Source: Martelella sp. NC20
GTDB taxonomy: Bacteria; Pseudomonadota; Alphaproteobacteria; Rhizobiales; Rhizobiaceae
Length of the DNA stretch: 64,000 nucleotides
Assembly: GCF_013459645.1 (NCBI RefSeq)
Contig: NZ_CP054861.1
Coordinates: 4,576,001-4,640,000 of the forward strand
Direction of reading: 5' to 3'
Below the pieces are notes generated by a model. It was not told the origin of the DNA and made no database searches. It was given only the letters and a program-made list of their open reading frames with translations. Of the stretch, positions 40,494-49,416 are shown piece after piece. How positions within the stretch are numbered: position 1 is the first letter of the stretch; every line of letters starts with the position of its first letter. The position numbers and the translations under genes were made by a program.

Positions 40494-41681
40494 ATGATGA
40501 GCGTCACCGACCCCGTCGAAAACCTGAAGTCCCTGATCCGCTGCCCCTCCGTGACCCCGGAGGAAGGCGGTGCGCTCTCGGCGCTTGAGGCGATGCTGGC
40601 CCCGCTCGGCTTTGCCGTCGCGCGAATGACGGCAAGCGGAGACGGCACGCCGGACGTCGAAAACCTCTATGCCCGGCTCGGCGCGGACGGCCCGCATCTG
40701 ATGTTTGCCGGCCACACCGATGTGGTGCCGCCCGGCGATGCCGCCTCCTGGCGCCATCCGCCCTTCGCCGCCGTGATCGCGGACGGCATGCTCTATGGCC
40801 GCGGCGCCGTCGACATGAAGGGCGGCATTGCCTGTTTCGTGGCGGCGCTGGCCCGCTTTGTCGGCGAGAATGGCCGACCCCGGGGGTCGGTCTCGCTGCT
40901 GATCACCGGCGATGAGGAAGGCCCGGGCATCAACGGCACGGACAAGCTGCTGCAATGGGCAAAGGCGCGCGGCGAGCACTGGGACGCAGCGCTTGTGGGC
41001 GAGCCGACCAATCCGGACGCGCTCGGCGACATGATCAAGGTCGGCCGCAGGGGTTCGCTGAGCGGCCGGCTGACGGTGACCGGCGTTCAGGGCCATGTCG
41101 CCTATCCCCATCTGGCCGACAATCCGCTGAGAACAATGGCGGCCATGCTCGACGCGCTGATGGGCAAGCCGCTGGATGACGGCACGGATCTGTTTCCGCC
41201 CACCAATCTGGAAGTGACTTCGGTCGATACCGGCAATACCGCAACCAATGTGATCCCGGAAAAGACCACGGCGACCTTCAATGTCCGTTTCAACGACCTC
41301 TGGAGCGAGGAGACGCTGAAGGCGGAAATCCTCGAACGGCTTGGCCGCGCGGCCCGCGCCGACGGACAGGATACCACCCGTTTCGAGGTCGAATGGCTCG
41401 GCCGCGTCAGCCCGGTGTTCCTGACGCGCGACCGGCAGCTTGCCGGCAGCCTTTCCGATGCGATTGCGGCGGTAACCGGCAAAACGCCGCAGCTTTCCAC
41501 CACCGGCGGCACCTCGGATGCGCGTTTCATCAAGGATTATTGCCCCGTTGTCGAGTTCGGCCTCGTCGGCCAGACCATGCACAAGGTGGATGAGCACGTG
41601 GCGGTCGAAGATCTCGAGACGCTGACCGAAATCTACCGGCATTTCATCGGGAGGTGGTTCGCGCTTGCCGCAGCTTGCTGA
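40494..41681 (+). CDS. dapE: Succinyl-diaminopimelate desuccinylase
   Basis: The 395-residue M20-family zinc peptidase shows FAGHTDVVPPGD (His near 69, with Asp), GRGAVDMKGG (metal Asp near 103), TGDEEGPGINGT (catalytic Glu near 138 and metal Glu near 139) and a late LVGQTMHKVDEH (metal His). A lid domain sits near 180-300. It hydrolyses N-succinyl-LL-DAP. ATG at 40494 or 40497 are equally possible. It overlaps the next gene by 17 nt. Confidence 0.95.
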   Translation: MMSVTDPVENLKSLIRCPSVTPEEGGALSALEAMLAPLGFAVARMTASGDGTPDVENLYARLGADGPHLMFAGHTDVVPPGDAASWRHPPFAAVIADGMLYGRGAVDMKGGIACFVAALARFVGENGRPRGSVSLLITGDEEGPGINGTDKLLQWAKARGEHWDAALVGEPTNPDALGDMIKVGRRGSLSGRLTVTGVQGHVAYPHLADNPLRTMAAMLDALMGKPLDDGTDLFPPTNLEVTSVDTGNTATNVIPEKTTATFNVRFNDLWSEETLKAEILERLGRAARADGQDTTRFEVEWLGRVSPVFLTRDRQLAGSLSDAIAAVTGKTPQLSTTGGTSDARFIKDYCPVVEFGLVGQTMHKVDEHVAVEDLETLTEIYRHFIGRWFALAAAC

Positions 41682-42249
41682 AGTCCTTTTCTACATGCGC
41701 GGACTTTGGCTGCTGTTCAGGGCCGATCCTGCCCATGCACGACATCTCGATTTCACCGATCGGGGTGTGGCGCGCTCGTTCTGGGCGCTCGCCTATTCCT
41801 TTCCGCTGATGGTGGCAAGCGAACTGGTCAGCCTCACCCGCCTGATGCAGCCCGCCGTCGACCTGACCCTCACGGCCCTTGTGCGCACCGCGCTGATCCA
41901 GGGTCTGAGCTGGATGGCGCCGCTGGTGGTGCTCGGCGTCGTCTGCATGGTCTCCGGCCTGCCGCGCGCCTTCCTCAAGATCATCGTCGCCACCAACTGG
42001 CTGAGCCTGCCGGTCAACATTTTCGCGGCGCTGGCGATCTTCCTGATCGCGACCGGGCTGCAGCCGCTTGCGAGCATCGTGCTGGTGGTATTCCAGACCG
42101 TGCTGCTCGGCGCCTTCCTGTTCGAAATCCGGATCGTCTACATGCTGCTGAACGAAAAGGTGCTGCCAACGGCTGCGGCGATCATCGCTTCGGCGATCAC
42201 CGCGCTGCTGGTCACCGATATCGGCACGCGCTATATCATCGGCGGTTGA
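41665..42249 (+). CDS. Hypothetical membrane protein after dapE
   Basis: The 194-residue protein would start at TTG 41665 (GGGAGG 10 nt upstream, within dapE) and has four to five hydrophobic helices. The first part, FYMRGLWLLFRADPAHARHLDF, is amphipathic. I do not recognise a named domain. Its position overlapping dapE suggests translational coupling and perhaps a role linked to the envelope, but that is inference. Confidence 0.75.
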   Translation: MPQLAEVLFYMRGLWLLFRADPAHARHLDFTDRGVARSFWALAYSFPLMVASELVSLTRLMQPAVDLTLTALVRTALIQGLSWMAPLVVLGVVCMVSGLPRAFLKIIVATNWLSLPVNIFAALAIFLIATGLQPLASIVLVVFQTVLLGAFLFEIRIVYMLLNEKVLPTAAAIIASAITALLVTDIGTRYIIGG

Positions 42250-42312
42250 AACCGCTCTTGCTTGACAGCGACCGCTGCTGCCGTAAAGTTCGCGCATATC
42301 GGGGGACTTGCA

Positions 42313-42777
42313 ATGTTCAAACACGCACTACCTTTGGCTGTCCTGGTGAGCCTTGTCGCCTGCCAGACGGGACCGGTTTCCGTTCTCTACAAGGAAGGCT
42401 CGACCCGCACTGAGCGGCAGGAAGCCTATGACCAGTGCTTCATCGCCGCGCTGAAGGATGTGCCCCAGAACATGGTGACGGAAGTTACCGGCGGCTACAG
42501 CTATCCGGGCTATGTCAGTTGCAACAGCGATGGCGACACCACCGTATGCGGCGAGGTTGGCGGCTACACCACGCCGGTGGAGAGCTACAGCTACGACACC
42601 AACGAGAAGTTGCGCAAGCGCCTGATCAACCGCTGCCTTTCGGACAAGGGCTTTTCCGGCGTGGAAATACCCTATTGCCAGACCAAGGAAGAACGCGCCG
42701 CCTATCAGATGCAGACCACGCAACCACCGCTCAGCGAGCTCACCTGCGTCACCGGCCCGACCGTTTCGTCGCAGTGA
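42313..42777 (+). CDS. Putative lipoprotein
   Basis: The 154-residue protein has a lipobox-like VSLVACQ (Cys17) after a hydrophobic leader and then a soluble domain with several cysteines (near residues 43, 73, 80, 106 and 120), suggesting disulphides. It has no recognised domain. It is 63 bp downstream of the membrane protein gene and ends the plus-strand run. Confidence 0.7.
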   Translation: MFKHALPLAVLVSLVACQTGPVSVLYKEGSTRTERQEAYDQCFIAALKDVPQNMVTEVTGGYSYPGYVSCNSDGDTTVCGEVGGYTTPVESYSYDTNEKLRKRLINRCLSDKGFSGVEIPYCQTKEERAAYQMQTTQPPLSELTCVTGPTVSSQ

Positions 42778-42805
42778 GGGCCGCAACGTTTTGCAGAAGC
42801 GGCGG

Positions 42806-43522
42806 TCAGGTTCCGGTCTGGCGCGCGTGCCGCTCGGCCGCCTCGACCCGCTCGGAATAGCGCTCCGTCAGGTATGCGGTTTGCCCGCGCAGCAGCAGGG
42901 TGAACTTGACCAGTTCCTCCATGACATCGACCACGCGGCGATAATAGGATGACGGATGCATTCGCCCGCTCTCGTCGAATTCATTGTAAGCCTTGGCAAC
43001 GGAGGATTGATTGGGGATGGTGAACATCCGCATCCAACGGCCGAGAATACGCATCTGATTGAGGGTATTGAAGCTCTGGGACCCGCCGCAAACCTGCATC
43101 AGCGCCAGTGTCCGCCCCTGTGTCGGCCGCACGCCCCCCGCAGAAAGCGGCAGCCAGTCGATCTGGGTTTTCATGACCGAGCTCATCGCGCCGTGCCGTT
43201 CGGGCGAGCACCAGACATGGGCTTCTGACCAGATCGAAGCGGACCGCAACTCCTGCACCTTTGCATGGTTTTCATCGGTGCTGCCGACCAGCGGAAGGCC
43301 ATGCGGATCGAAAATCCGGACTTCGGCGCCGAAGGCTTCGAGCAAACGCGCCGCCTCCTCGGTCAAAAGCCGCGAATAGGAGCGTTCGCGCAGCGAGCCG
43401 TATAACATCAGCACCCTCGGCGGATGCGTGATCCGGTTGCCGGAAAACAGGCGTTCCTGATCGACAGGGCGAAATGCCATTGCATCAAGCGCGGGCATCG
43501 CCTCCGCGTCCGGCGGGCTCAT
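42806..43522 (-). CDS. arsH: Organoarsenical/NADPH-dependent FMN oxidoreductase ArsH
   Basis: The 238-residue flavoprotein has the FMN-binding [10 protein letters not shown] near residues 43-52 and the [23 protein letters not shown] region, both typical of ArsH. ArsH oxidises trivalent methylarsenicals and protects against arsenic and oxidative stress. It overlaps the arsC stop by 4 nt (ATGA). No arsR, arsB or acr3 gene is nearby. Confidence 0.92.
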   Translation of the reverse strand: MSPPDAEAMPALDAMAFRPVDQERLFSGNRITHPPRVLMLYGSLRERSYSRLLTEEAARLLEAFGAEVRIFDPHGLPLVGSTDENHAKVQELRSASIWSEAHVWCSPERHGAMSSVMKTQIDWLPLSAGGVRPTQGRTLALMQVCGGSQSFNTLNQMRILGRWMRMFTIPNQSSVAKAYNEFDESGRMHPSSYYRRVVDVMEELVKFTLLLRGQTAYLTERYSERVEAAERHARQTGT

Positions 43523-43932
43523 TTTTCACCCCGCGGCGAAACCACCTCGCCATCTTCCTTGGTGAAGGCGCCGATTGCAGGGTTGGGCAGGATTTCCAGC
43601 ACGGTCTCCGACGGGCGGCACAGTTTCGCGCCCTTTTCCGTCACCACGATCGGACGATTGATCAGGATCGGATGCGCCATCATGGCATCGAGCAGCGCGG
43701 CGTCGGAAAGCGCCGGATCATCGAGGCCGAGTTCATCATAGGGCGTACCCTTGCGGCGGAGCAGATCACGCACCGAAATCCCCATCGCCGCGATCAGTTT
43801 CTGAAGCCTTTCGCGCGTCGGCGGCGTCTTCAGATATTCGATGATCTCCGGCGTCTCGCCGGACTGTCGGATCATCTCCAGAACGTTGCGGGAGGTCCCG
43901 CAAGCCGTGTTGTGGTAAATGGTGACCGGCAT
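43519..43932 (-). CDS. arsC: Arsenate reductase, glutaredoxin-dependent
   Basis: The 137-residue enzyme has the catalytic Cys11 in [10 protein letters not shown] and the conserved arginines in the [14 protein letters not shown] and [18 protein letters not shown] regions. It reduces As(V) to As(III). It is first of a two-gene arsC-arsH operon, lying 72 nt downstream of truA on the same strand. An imperfect inverted AT-rich stretch upstream (about 43943-43980) could bind a regulator. Confidence 0.94.
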   Translation of the reverse strand: MPVTIYHNTACGTSRNVLEMIRQSGETPEIIEYLKTPPTRERLQKLIAAMGISVRDLLRRKGTPYDELGLDDPALSDAALLDAMMAHPILINRPIVVTEKGAKLCRPSETVLEILPNPAIGAFTKEDGEVVSPRGEK

Positions 43933-44004
43933 CGAAGCCTCCTATATATCCATAATGCTGGAAATGTCGATATAACGGATTACTGCTGAGTTCAAGCCTC
44001 CGCC

Positions 44005-44757
44005 TCAATCACCCGGATATTCGACCCTCATGAAATAGAGCCCCTCGGGTGGGGCCACCGGGCCGCAGGCCTTGCGGTCGCGCGCCTCCAGCGCCTGGCG
44101 CACATCCTCCGCCGACATCTTGCCTTCTCCGGCAAGCTTCAGCGTTCCGGCAAAGGAGCGGATCTGGTTGTGCAGAAAGCTCTGCGCGGTGGCGCGGATC
44201 TCGATGATCTCCCCCGCCCGCGTCACGTCGAGCCTGTCGAGGGTGCGCACCGGCGATTTGGCCTGGCACTGAACCGCGCGGAAGGTGGTGAAGTCATGCC
44301 TGCCGACGAGCACCTGGGCTGCCGCGTGCATCGCCTCGTGATCCAGCGGCTTCGGCACCCACCAGCCGCGCTTCCATTCGAGCGCCGGGTGGGCGCGACG
44401 ATTGATGATGCGGTAGAGATAATGCCGCCGAAGCGCGGAAAACCGGGCATCGAACCCGGGTTCGGCCTCAACCGCATCGACCACCGAAATACTGTCGCGG
44501 GCAAGGCGCAGATGCGCATTGACCGCGTTCAGAAGCGTGAACGGGCTCCAGGGCTTTACGAGATCGACATGCACCACCTGGCCGCGGGCGTGAACGCCGG
44601 AATCGGTGCGCCCCGCGCCGCGGATGGAAACGGTCTCGCCGGAAAATCCGGCAATGGCCTCCTCCAGCGCGCTCTGGACCGAGCGCCCCGTGGCCTGGCG
44701 CTGCCAGCCGACAAAGGCAGTGCCGTCATATTCAACCTTCAGGCGATAACGTGGCAT
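44005..44757 (-). CDS. truA: tRNA pseudouridine(38-40) synthase
   Basis: The 250-residue enzyme has the catalytic Asp52 in [11 protein letters not shown], the N-terminal [12 protein letters not shown] and a late [15 protein letters not shown]. It modifies the anticodon arm of many tRNAs. Its start overlaps the fmt stop (TGATG), so fmt and truA are coupled, as in other rhizobia. Confidence 0.96.
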   Translation of the reverse strand: MPRYRLKVEYDGTAFVGWQRQATGRSVQSALEEAIAGFSGETVSIRGAGRTDSGVHARGQVVHVDLVKPWSPFTLLNAVNAHLRLARDSISVVDAVEAEPGFDARFSALRRHYLYRIINRRAHPALEWKRGWWVPKPLDHEAMHAAAQVLVGRHDFTTFRAVQCQAKSPVRTLDRLDVTRAGEIIEIRATAQSFLHNQIRSFAGTLKLAGEGKMSAEDVRQALEARDRKACGPVAPPEGLYFMRVEYPGD

Positions 44758-45698
44758 CAGTCGAGCACCGTTCCCGGCGCAAGCGGCGTGCCGCGCAGGA
44801 ATTCCCCGGCCGAAAGCGGCCTGCCGCCGGCCTTCTGCAATCTGAGAAGGCGCACCGCGCCCTCTGCGCAGGCAATCGTGAGGTCAGGCCCCGCAAGCAC
44901 CGTTCCGGGCGCTCCCTCGCCTTCGCCGAGCGCGCTTTCATGCACCTTGACCCGCTCCCGTCGCCGGCCCGCCGGCACTTCCATCCAGGCGCCCGGAAAC
45001 GGCGCGAGCGCCCGCATATGATTGTGCACTTCGAGCGCCGGTCGCGTTAAATCGATCCGGGTCTCGCCCTTGTCTATCTTCTTCGCATAGGTGACGCCGA
45101 CTTCGTCCTGCGGCGTCAGCGGCAGGTCGCCGGCCTCGAGCTTTGCCATCGCCTCCACCATCAGGCGCGCGCCGTCATGCATCAGCCGGTCGTGCAGCGT
45201 TCCCGCTGTCATGTCGGGACCGATCGCGATCCGTTTGGTCAGCGCCACCGGCCCGGTATCGAGCCCCTTTTCCATCTTCATGATCATCATGCCTGTCTCG
45301 CGGTCGCCGGCCATGATCGCGCGCTGGATCGGCGCCGCGCCCCGCCATCGCGGCAGAAGCGAGGCGTGACCGTTATAGGCGCCGAGCCGCGTGCCATTCA
45401 GGATCGCTTCCGGCAGCAGCAGGCCATAGGCGACGACAACCGCGACATCGGCATCGAGCGCGGCGAACGCGGCGCGCTCTGCGGCATCGCGGAAATTTTC
45501 CGGCGTGCGCACCGCCATGCCAAGCAGTTCGGCGGCCTGGTGCACCGGCGACTTGACCTCCGAAAGCCCCCGGCGGCCCGCCGCCCGCGGCGGCTGGGTA
45601 TAGACGCAGGCGATCTCATGGCCCGCCTCCCGCAGCGCCCTGAGGGTCGGAACGGAAAATTCCGGCGTGCCCATAAAGATTATTCTAAGGGTCATCAT
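44757..45698 (-). CDS. fmt: Methionyl-tRNA formyltransferase
   Basis: The 313-residue enzyme formylates initiator Met-tRNA. It has the N-terminal [15 protein letters not shown], the catalytic [18 protein letters not shown] with Asn/His, and a C-terminal OB-like tRNA-binding domain (about 210-313). The loop reads YNGHASLLP where many homologues have NxHxSLLP, so the essential residues are kept. The start could be at either of two adjacent ATGs. def lies 196 nt upstream on the same strand. Confidence 0.95.
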   Translation of the reverse strand: MMTLRIIFMGTPEFSVPTLRALREAGHEIACVYTQPPRAAGRRGLSEVKSPVHQAAELLGMAVRTPENFRDAAERAAFAALDADVAVVVAYGLLLPEAILNGTRLGAYNGHASLLPRWRGAAPIQRAIMAGDRETGMMIMKMEKGLDTGPVALTKRIAIGPDMTAGTLHDRLMHDGARLMVEAMAKLEAGDLPLTPQDEVGVTYAKKIDKGETRIDLTRPALEVHNHMRALAPFPGAWMEVPAGRRRERVKVHESALGEGEGAPGTVLAGPDLTIACAEGAVRLLRLQKAGGRPLSAGEFLRGTPLAPGTVLD

Positions 45699-45894
45699 CG
45701 CTCCTTCCGGCCCGGAGCATTTCGCAGTCAGGTGAAGCCATCTGCGAAAATGCGGTAAAACAGATAGATAGGACGCGCACGCGTTTCTGCAAAAAGCAAA
45801 TCAGTCCCGAAGCGCGCCGGTCAAAGCGCCAACCGGCTCGCTTGTCCAGCGCGCGAAAAACGCGGGGCACGCGAGCCAGGCAAGCGGAATTGCC

Positions 45895-46410
45895 CTAGAG
45901 CTTGTGCCGTGCGGTCTTGGTGAACTTCTTGATCACCCGTTCACGCTTCAGGCGCGAGAGATAATCGATGAAAAGCGCGCCATCGAGGTGGTCGATCTCG
46001 TGCTGCAGGCAGGTGGCAAGCAGACCATCCGCCTCGATTTCCTGTTCCGCGCCCTGAAGGTCGGTATAGCGCACCCGTACGCGGGCCGGCCGCTCCACCT
46101 CGGCATAAAATTCCGGTATCGACAGGCAGCCCTCCTCATAAACCGAGCGCTCATCCGAAGTGTGCAGCACGGTCGGATTGATCACCACCATGGGCTGCTT
46201 CTCGCCCTCGTCCCTGTTTGCGACATCCAGAACGAGCATGCGCCGGGGCAGGCCGACCTGGATCGCGGCAAGGCCGATACCGGGGGCCTCATACATGGTC
46301 TCCAGCATATCATTGGCAAATTTCTTCAAGTCGTCGTCTATGCGCTCGACCGGTTTCGAGACCGTGCGCAGCAGAGGGTCCGGCAAGATAATCAATGGCA
46401 TCGTGGTCAT
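45895..46410 (-). CDS. def: Peptide deformylase
   Basis: The 171-residue metalloenzyme removes N-formyl groups from nascent proteins. All three motifs are present: GIGLAAIQ (45-52), EGCLS with Cys95, and QHEIDH with His137, Glu138 and His141. The ATG at 46410 follows GGGGAGGAC; an in-frame ATG at 46449 is less likely. It lies upstream of fmt and truA. Confidence 0.96.
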   Translation of the reverse strand: MTTMPLIILPDPLLRTVSKPVERIDDDLKKFANDMLETMYEAPGIGLAAIQVGLPRRMLVLDVANRDEGEKQPMVVINPTVLHTSDERSVYEEGCLSIPEFYAEVERPARVRVRYTDLQGAEQEIEADGLLATCLQHEIDHLDGALFIDYLSRLKRERVIKKFTKTARHKL

Positions 46411-46511
46411 GTCCTCCCCATAGCGCATGTTCGCGCCGGGGGAAATCATTTCGTACGCTGTCGATAAGGCCTCCGTACTGTTTGTCTGTCAGGATTTATT
46501 TTGTTCACGTT

Positions 46512-46540
46512 TTGATCTTTCTTTCAAGTAAAAATATGCT
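46512..46540 (+). promoter_or_regulatory. Promoter of rmuC
   Basis: TTGATC (46512-46517) and TATGCT (46535-46540) are separated by 17 nt in an AT-rich stretch just before rmuC. Confidence 0.5.
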
Positions 46541-46566
46541 AGGCTTGAAAAATTGAGGGTGACGTG

Positions 46567-47733
46567 ATGGACAGAGTGCAGGCGCAGTTGGCGACGATGG
46601 ACCCGGTGATGCTCGGCATCGCCGCGGTCCTATGTGTTCTGATTGTCATCCTCCTGATGAGGCGGCGCGGCGGCGGTCGGCAGGACAAGCCGCTGGAGCG
46701 CGAACTGCAGCAACTGGTGCAGGCCCAGAACGAGATGCAGGGGCGGATGGCGACGATGGCGGAATTGTTCGGCAGCCGCCAGTCCGAGCTCAACGCCGCG
46801 CTTGGGTCCCGCCTTGACGGCCTTTCGCAGCGGATCGGCAGTACGCTTCACCAGCAACACCAGACCACCCACGAGAACCTGCGCCGCCTGCAGGAGCGGC
46901 TTGCCGTCATCGATGCGGCGCAGAACAATATCCAGTCGCTGGCAAAGGATCTGGTGGGCCTGCAGGCTATCCTCTCCAACAAGCAGACCCGCGGCGCTTT
47001 CGGCCAGGGACGGATGGAGGCGATCATCGCAGATGCGCTGCCTGCCGGCAGTTTCCGGTTCCAGGCAACGCTTTCGAACGGCACCCGGCCCGACTGCGTG
47101 ATCGACATGCCGAACGGCGCGCCGCCGCTGATCGTCGACGCCAAGTTTCCGCTCGAGGCCTGGAACGCCATGCGCGCTGCGGAAAGCGACGAGGCCTCCC
47201 GCACCGCCGGCCAGCGTTTCCGCCGCGATCTCGACATCCATGTCCGCGATATCGCCGGCAAATATCTGCTGCCCGGCGAGACCCAGGACACGGCCTTCCT
47301 GTTCGTGCCCTCCGAATCGATTTTCGCCGATATTCATGAGCACTATGAAGCGGTTGTTCAGCGCGCCCATGCGGCACGCGTGGTGATCGTCTCGCCGACG
47401 CTGCTGCTGCTGTCGATCCAGGTGGTGCAGGCGGTGATGAAGGACCAGCGCATGCGCGAGCAGGCGCATCTGATACAGGGCGAGGTTGCCCATCTGCTGG
47501 CCGACCTGACCCGCCTCAACGAACGCGTGGCAAAGCTTGAAAACCACTTCAACCAGGCCCGCCAGGATGTCGAGACGATCCGGATTTCCACGGGCAAGAT
47601 CGCCCGGCGGGGCGAGCGGATCGAGGCGCTGGAGTTCGAATCCGTACGAAACGAAACGGAGCCACCTTCCGGCCCGGAAGGCGAGCAACAAGGGCTTGGC
47701 CGGATGAAACTGCGCGTCGTCGACGAGGACTGA
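46567..47733 (+). CDS. rmuC: DNA recombination protein RmuC
   Basis: The 388-residue protein has an N-terminal membrane anchor (about 16-31), a coiled-coil region (about 40-140) and the RmuC nuclease-like domain (about 145-340, with GRMEAIIADALPAGSFRFQ, IVDAKFPLEAW and FLFVPSESIFADI). A second coiled coil follows. RmuC limits inversions at short repeats. I prefer the ATG at 46567 to the GTG at 46564 because GAGGG is better spaced. Confidence 0.92.
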   Translation: MDRVQAQLATMDPVMLGIAAVLCVLIVILLMRRRGGGRQDKPLERELQQLVQAQNEMQGRMATMAELFGSRQSELNAALGSRLDGLSQRIGSTLHQQHQTTHENLRRLQERLAVIDAAQNNIQSLAKDLVGLQAILSNKQTRGAFGQGRMEAIIADALPAGSFRFQATLSNGTRPDCVIDMPNGAPPLIVDAKFPLEAWNAMRAAESDEASRTAGQRFRRDLDIHVRDIAGKYLLPGETQDTAFLFVPSESIFADIHEHYEAVVQRAHAARVVIVSPTLLLLSIQVVQAVMKDQRMREQAHLIQGEVAHLLADLTRLNERVAKLENHFNQARQDVETIRISTGKIARRGERIEALEFESVRNETEPPSGPEGEQQGLGRMKLRVVDED

Positions 47734-47875
47734 TTGCCATTGTCGCTCGCCGGCAATAAAAGCGCTTGGGAACGCATCGCCGGTTCGTTGGGTGACCGGG
47801 CGGGCGGAAAATCCGGGCCGCGCGGTCCGGCGGAAACCTTCGCGAGAGCCACGCGATGTCGACGGGAGAAATGCA

Positions 47876-48775
47876 ATGATCACGGTCTTCGGTTCCATCA
47901 ATATGGACCTCATCGCCACCACGCCGCGCCTGCCGAAGCCGGGCGAAACCGTAGCCGGAACCTCCTTTGCCACCGCCCAGGGCGGCAAGGGTGCCAACCA
48001 AGCCCTTGCCGCGCGCCGCGCGGGTTCCGCCGTCGCCATGGCGGGCGCCGTCGGCAATGACGATTTTGCAAGCTCCGCCACCGCCCTTCTGGCTGACGCC
48101 GGCGTCGACCTGTCGGCGGTGAAGATTACCGATGGCGCCACAGGAACAGCGATGATCCTGGTCGGCGGCGACGGCGAAAACGTGATCGTCATCAACGCCG
48201 CCGCCAACGGCAAGGTCAGCGAAGCAGACGCGGAGGCGGTCGTGGCGGGGATGTCGGCCGAGGACACGCTCGTGCTGCAACTCGAAATACCGGCCGCTGC
48301 CATCCGCAGGGCGCTCGCCAAGGCCCGCGAGAAAGGCATTCGCACGATCCTCAACACCGCCCCGCTCACGCAGGAAGCGGCCGAACTCGGCGCGCTCGCC
48401 GATATCGTCATTGCGAATGAAACCGAGTTCGAACGGCTTGTCGGCGCCGAGGAACTGGGCAGCGAAGGCCGGATCGCCATGCTCAAAACCCGCCATGACG
48501 AAACCGGCCAGACCATCGTCATCACGCTCGGGGCCGAGGGCGTGGTCGCCATGCATGAAGGCGCCTTCCACCGCATCGACGCGCTGAAGATCGATCCGGT
48601 CGACACCGTCGGCGCCGGCGACACCTTCTGCGGCTATTTCGCAAGCGGGCTCGATCAGGGCCTGTCCTTCGAGGACGCAGCGCACCGCGCCGCGGTCGCC
48701 GGCGCGCTCGCCTGCCTCAAGCCCGGCGCCCAGCCGGCAATTCCGGAAAAAAGCGAAGTCGATGCCCGGGCCTGA
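47876..48775 (+). CDS. rbsK: Ribokinase (PfkB family)
   Basis: The 299-residue sugar kinase has GSINMDLIATTPRLPKPGET at the start, GGKGANQALA (36-45) and the ATP/catalytic loop DTVGAGDTFCGYF near 242-254. It phosphorylates D-ribose or a related sugar. The start at 47876 has GGGAGAA upstream. It stands alone, but a sugar ABC transporter operon lies 640 bp downstream on the opposite strand. Confidence 0.9.
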   Translation: MITVFGSINMDLIATTPRLPKPGETVAGTSFATAQGGKGANQALAARRAGSAVAMAGAVGNDDFASSATALLADAGVDLSAVKITDGATGTAMILVGGDGENVIVINAAANGKVSEADAEAVVAGMSAEDTLVLQLEIPAAAIRRALAKAREKGIRTILNTAPLTQEAAELGALADIVIANETEFERLVGAEELGSEGRIAMLKTRHDETGQTIVITLGAEGVVAMHEGAFHRIDALKIDPVDTVGAGDTFCGYFASGLDQGLSFEDAAHRAAVAGALACLKPGAQPAIPEKSEVDARA

Positions 48776-49239
48776 TATCGAAGCGCGTCCCCCCAAAAAA
48801 GGGATACCGGTTTTCCGTCCGGACAAGCATGAAAGCAAATTGACAGGATATTCAGACTGCTGACAGACCTATCCTTTTTACGGACGTCATCCTTGGGCTT
48901 GTCCCGAGGATCTAACCACTGTTCCGCACGAGCGGCGTTGGCGTGTCGTAATGGATTGTATTTGAATTGACTTTCGTTCGAGACGCTTGTCGTGTTGATA
49001 CGTGCCTAGATGCTCGGGCGAGCATGACGGCGGAGAGCAGGGCAGGCTTCGCCAACAAACTGGTATTTCCGGTTTGCCCGGCTTGCAGAACAAAGCCCCG
49101 GCCCCGCAAGCCGGTGAGCGGGAGGCCACGCACGTTTTCATCTCACCGTTTTGTCGCAGCCTCAGGCGGCTCTGCGCGGCGTCTGCGAAATGCCCCAATT
49201 GTTAAATTTTTTACTTTTTTTTGATCCTTTTCGTGAGTT
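48776..49239. other. Intergenic region holding repeat copy D
   Basis: No gene is evident. It contains the repeat at 48855-49060 and then an A/T-rich tract (49200-49240) that forms the promoter of the small RNA below. Confidence 0.6.
48855..49060 (+). repeat. Dispersed intergenic repeat, copy D
   Basis: The element starts GACTGCTGACAGACCT and ends GGCTTCGCCAACAAACT, matching the outer ends of copies A and B. Inner hairpins are present in diverged form (CTTGGGCTTGTCCCGAGG; GATGCTCGGGCGAGCATG-type). The linker is unrelated to A and B. Confidence 0.6.
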
Positions 49240-49253
49240 GTGCGTTAACGCAC
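49240..49253. promoter_or_regulatory. Perfect 14-bp palindrome in the small-RNA promoter
   Basis: GTGCGTTAACGCAC is perfectly self-complementary and covers the -10 region (TTAACG at 49245-49250) of the small RNA. A -35 TTGATC lies at 49221-49226. The palindrome is well placed to be an operator. Confidence 0.55.
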
Positions 49254-49256
49254 TAT

Positions 49257-49408
49257 CCAGACACGCCAAGGTGCCGGTTCAACCGGCAGTCTGGAAGGGG
49301 GTGCGCCCCGCTGCCCCGGCACATCCTCCCCCGATGTGCCGGGGTTTCTCGGATCGGCGACCTCGCGTGACAGCCATTGCGGCAGGGCGAGATCGCCCTG
49401 CCTTTTTT
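49257..49408 (+). ncRNA. Candidate trans-acting small RNA
   Basis: About 152 nt contains three hairpins in a row and ends as an intrinsic terminator. Hairpin 1 is CCAGAC/GTCTGG (49257-49262, 49289-49294) around TGCCGG/CCGGCA. Hairpin 2 is a perfect 12-bp stem (49314-49325, 49333-49344) exposing a loop CTCCCCC, an anti-Shine-Dalgarno sequence. Hairpin 3 (49381-49402) is followed by six T. A promoter with an 18-nt spacer precedes it. There is no coding frame. This resembles rhizobial sRNAs that block ribosome binding; family membership is not proved. Confidence 0.65.
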
Positions 49409-49416
49409 GCGCAATG

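Noticed and set aside
49312..49345. The 12-bp hairpin as a simple terminator of the gguB operon
   Set aside because: No T-run follows on the minus strand. Together with the flanking hairpins and promoter it fits a plus-strand small RNA better.
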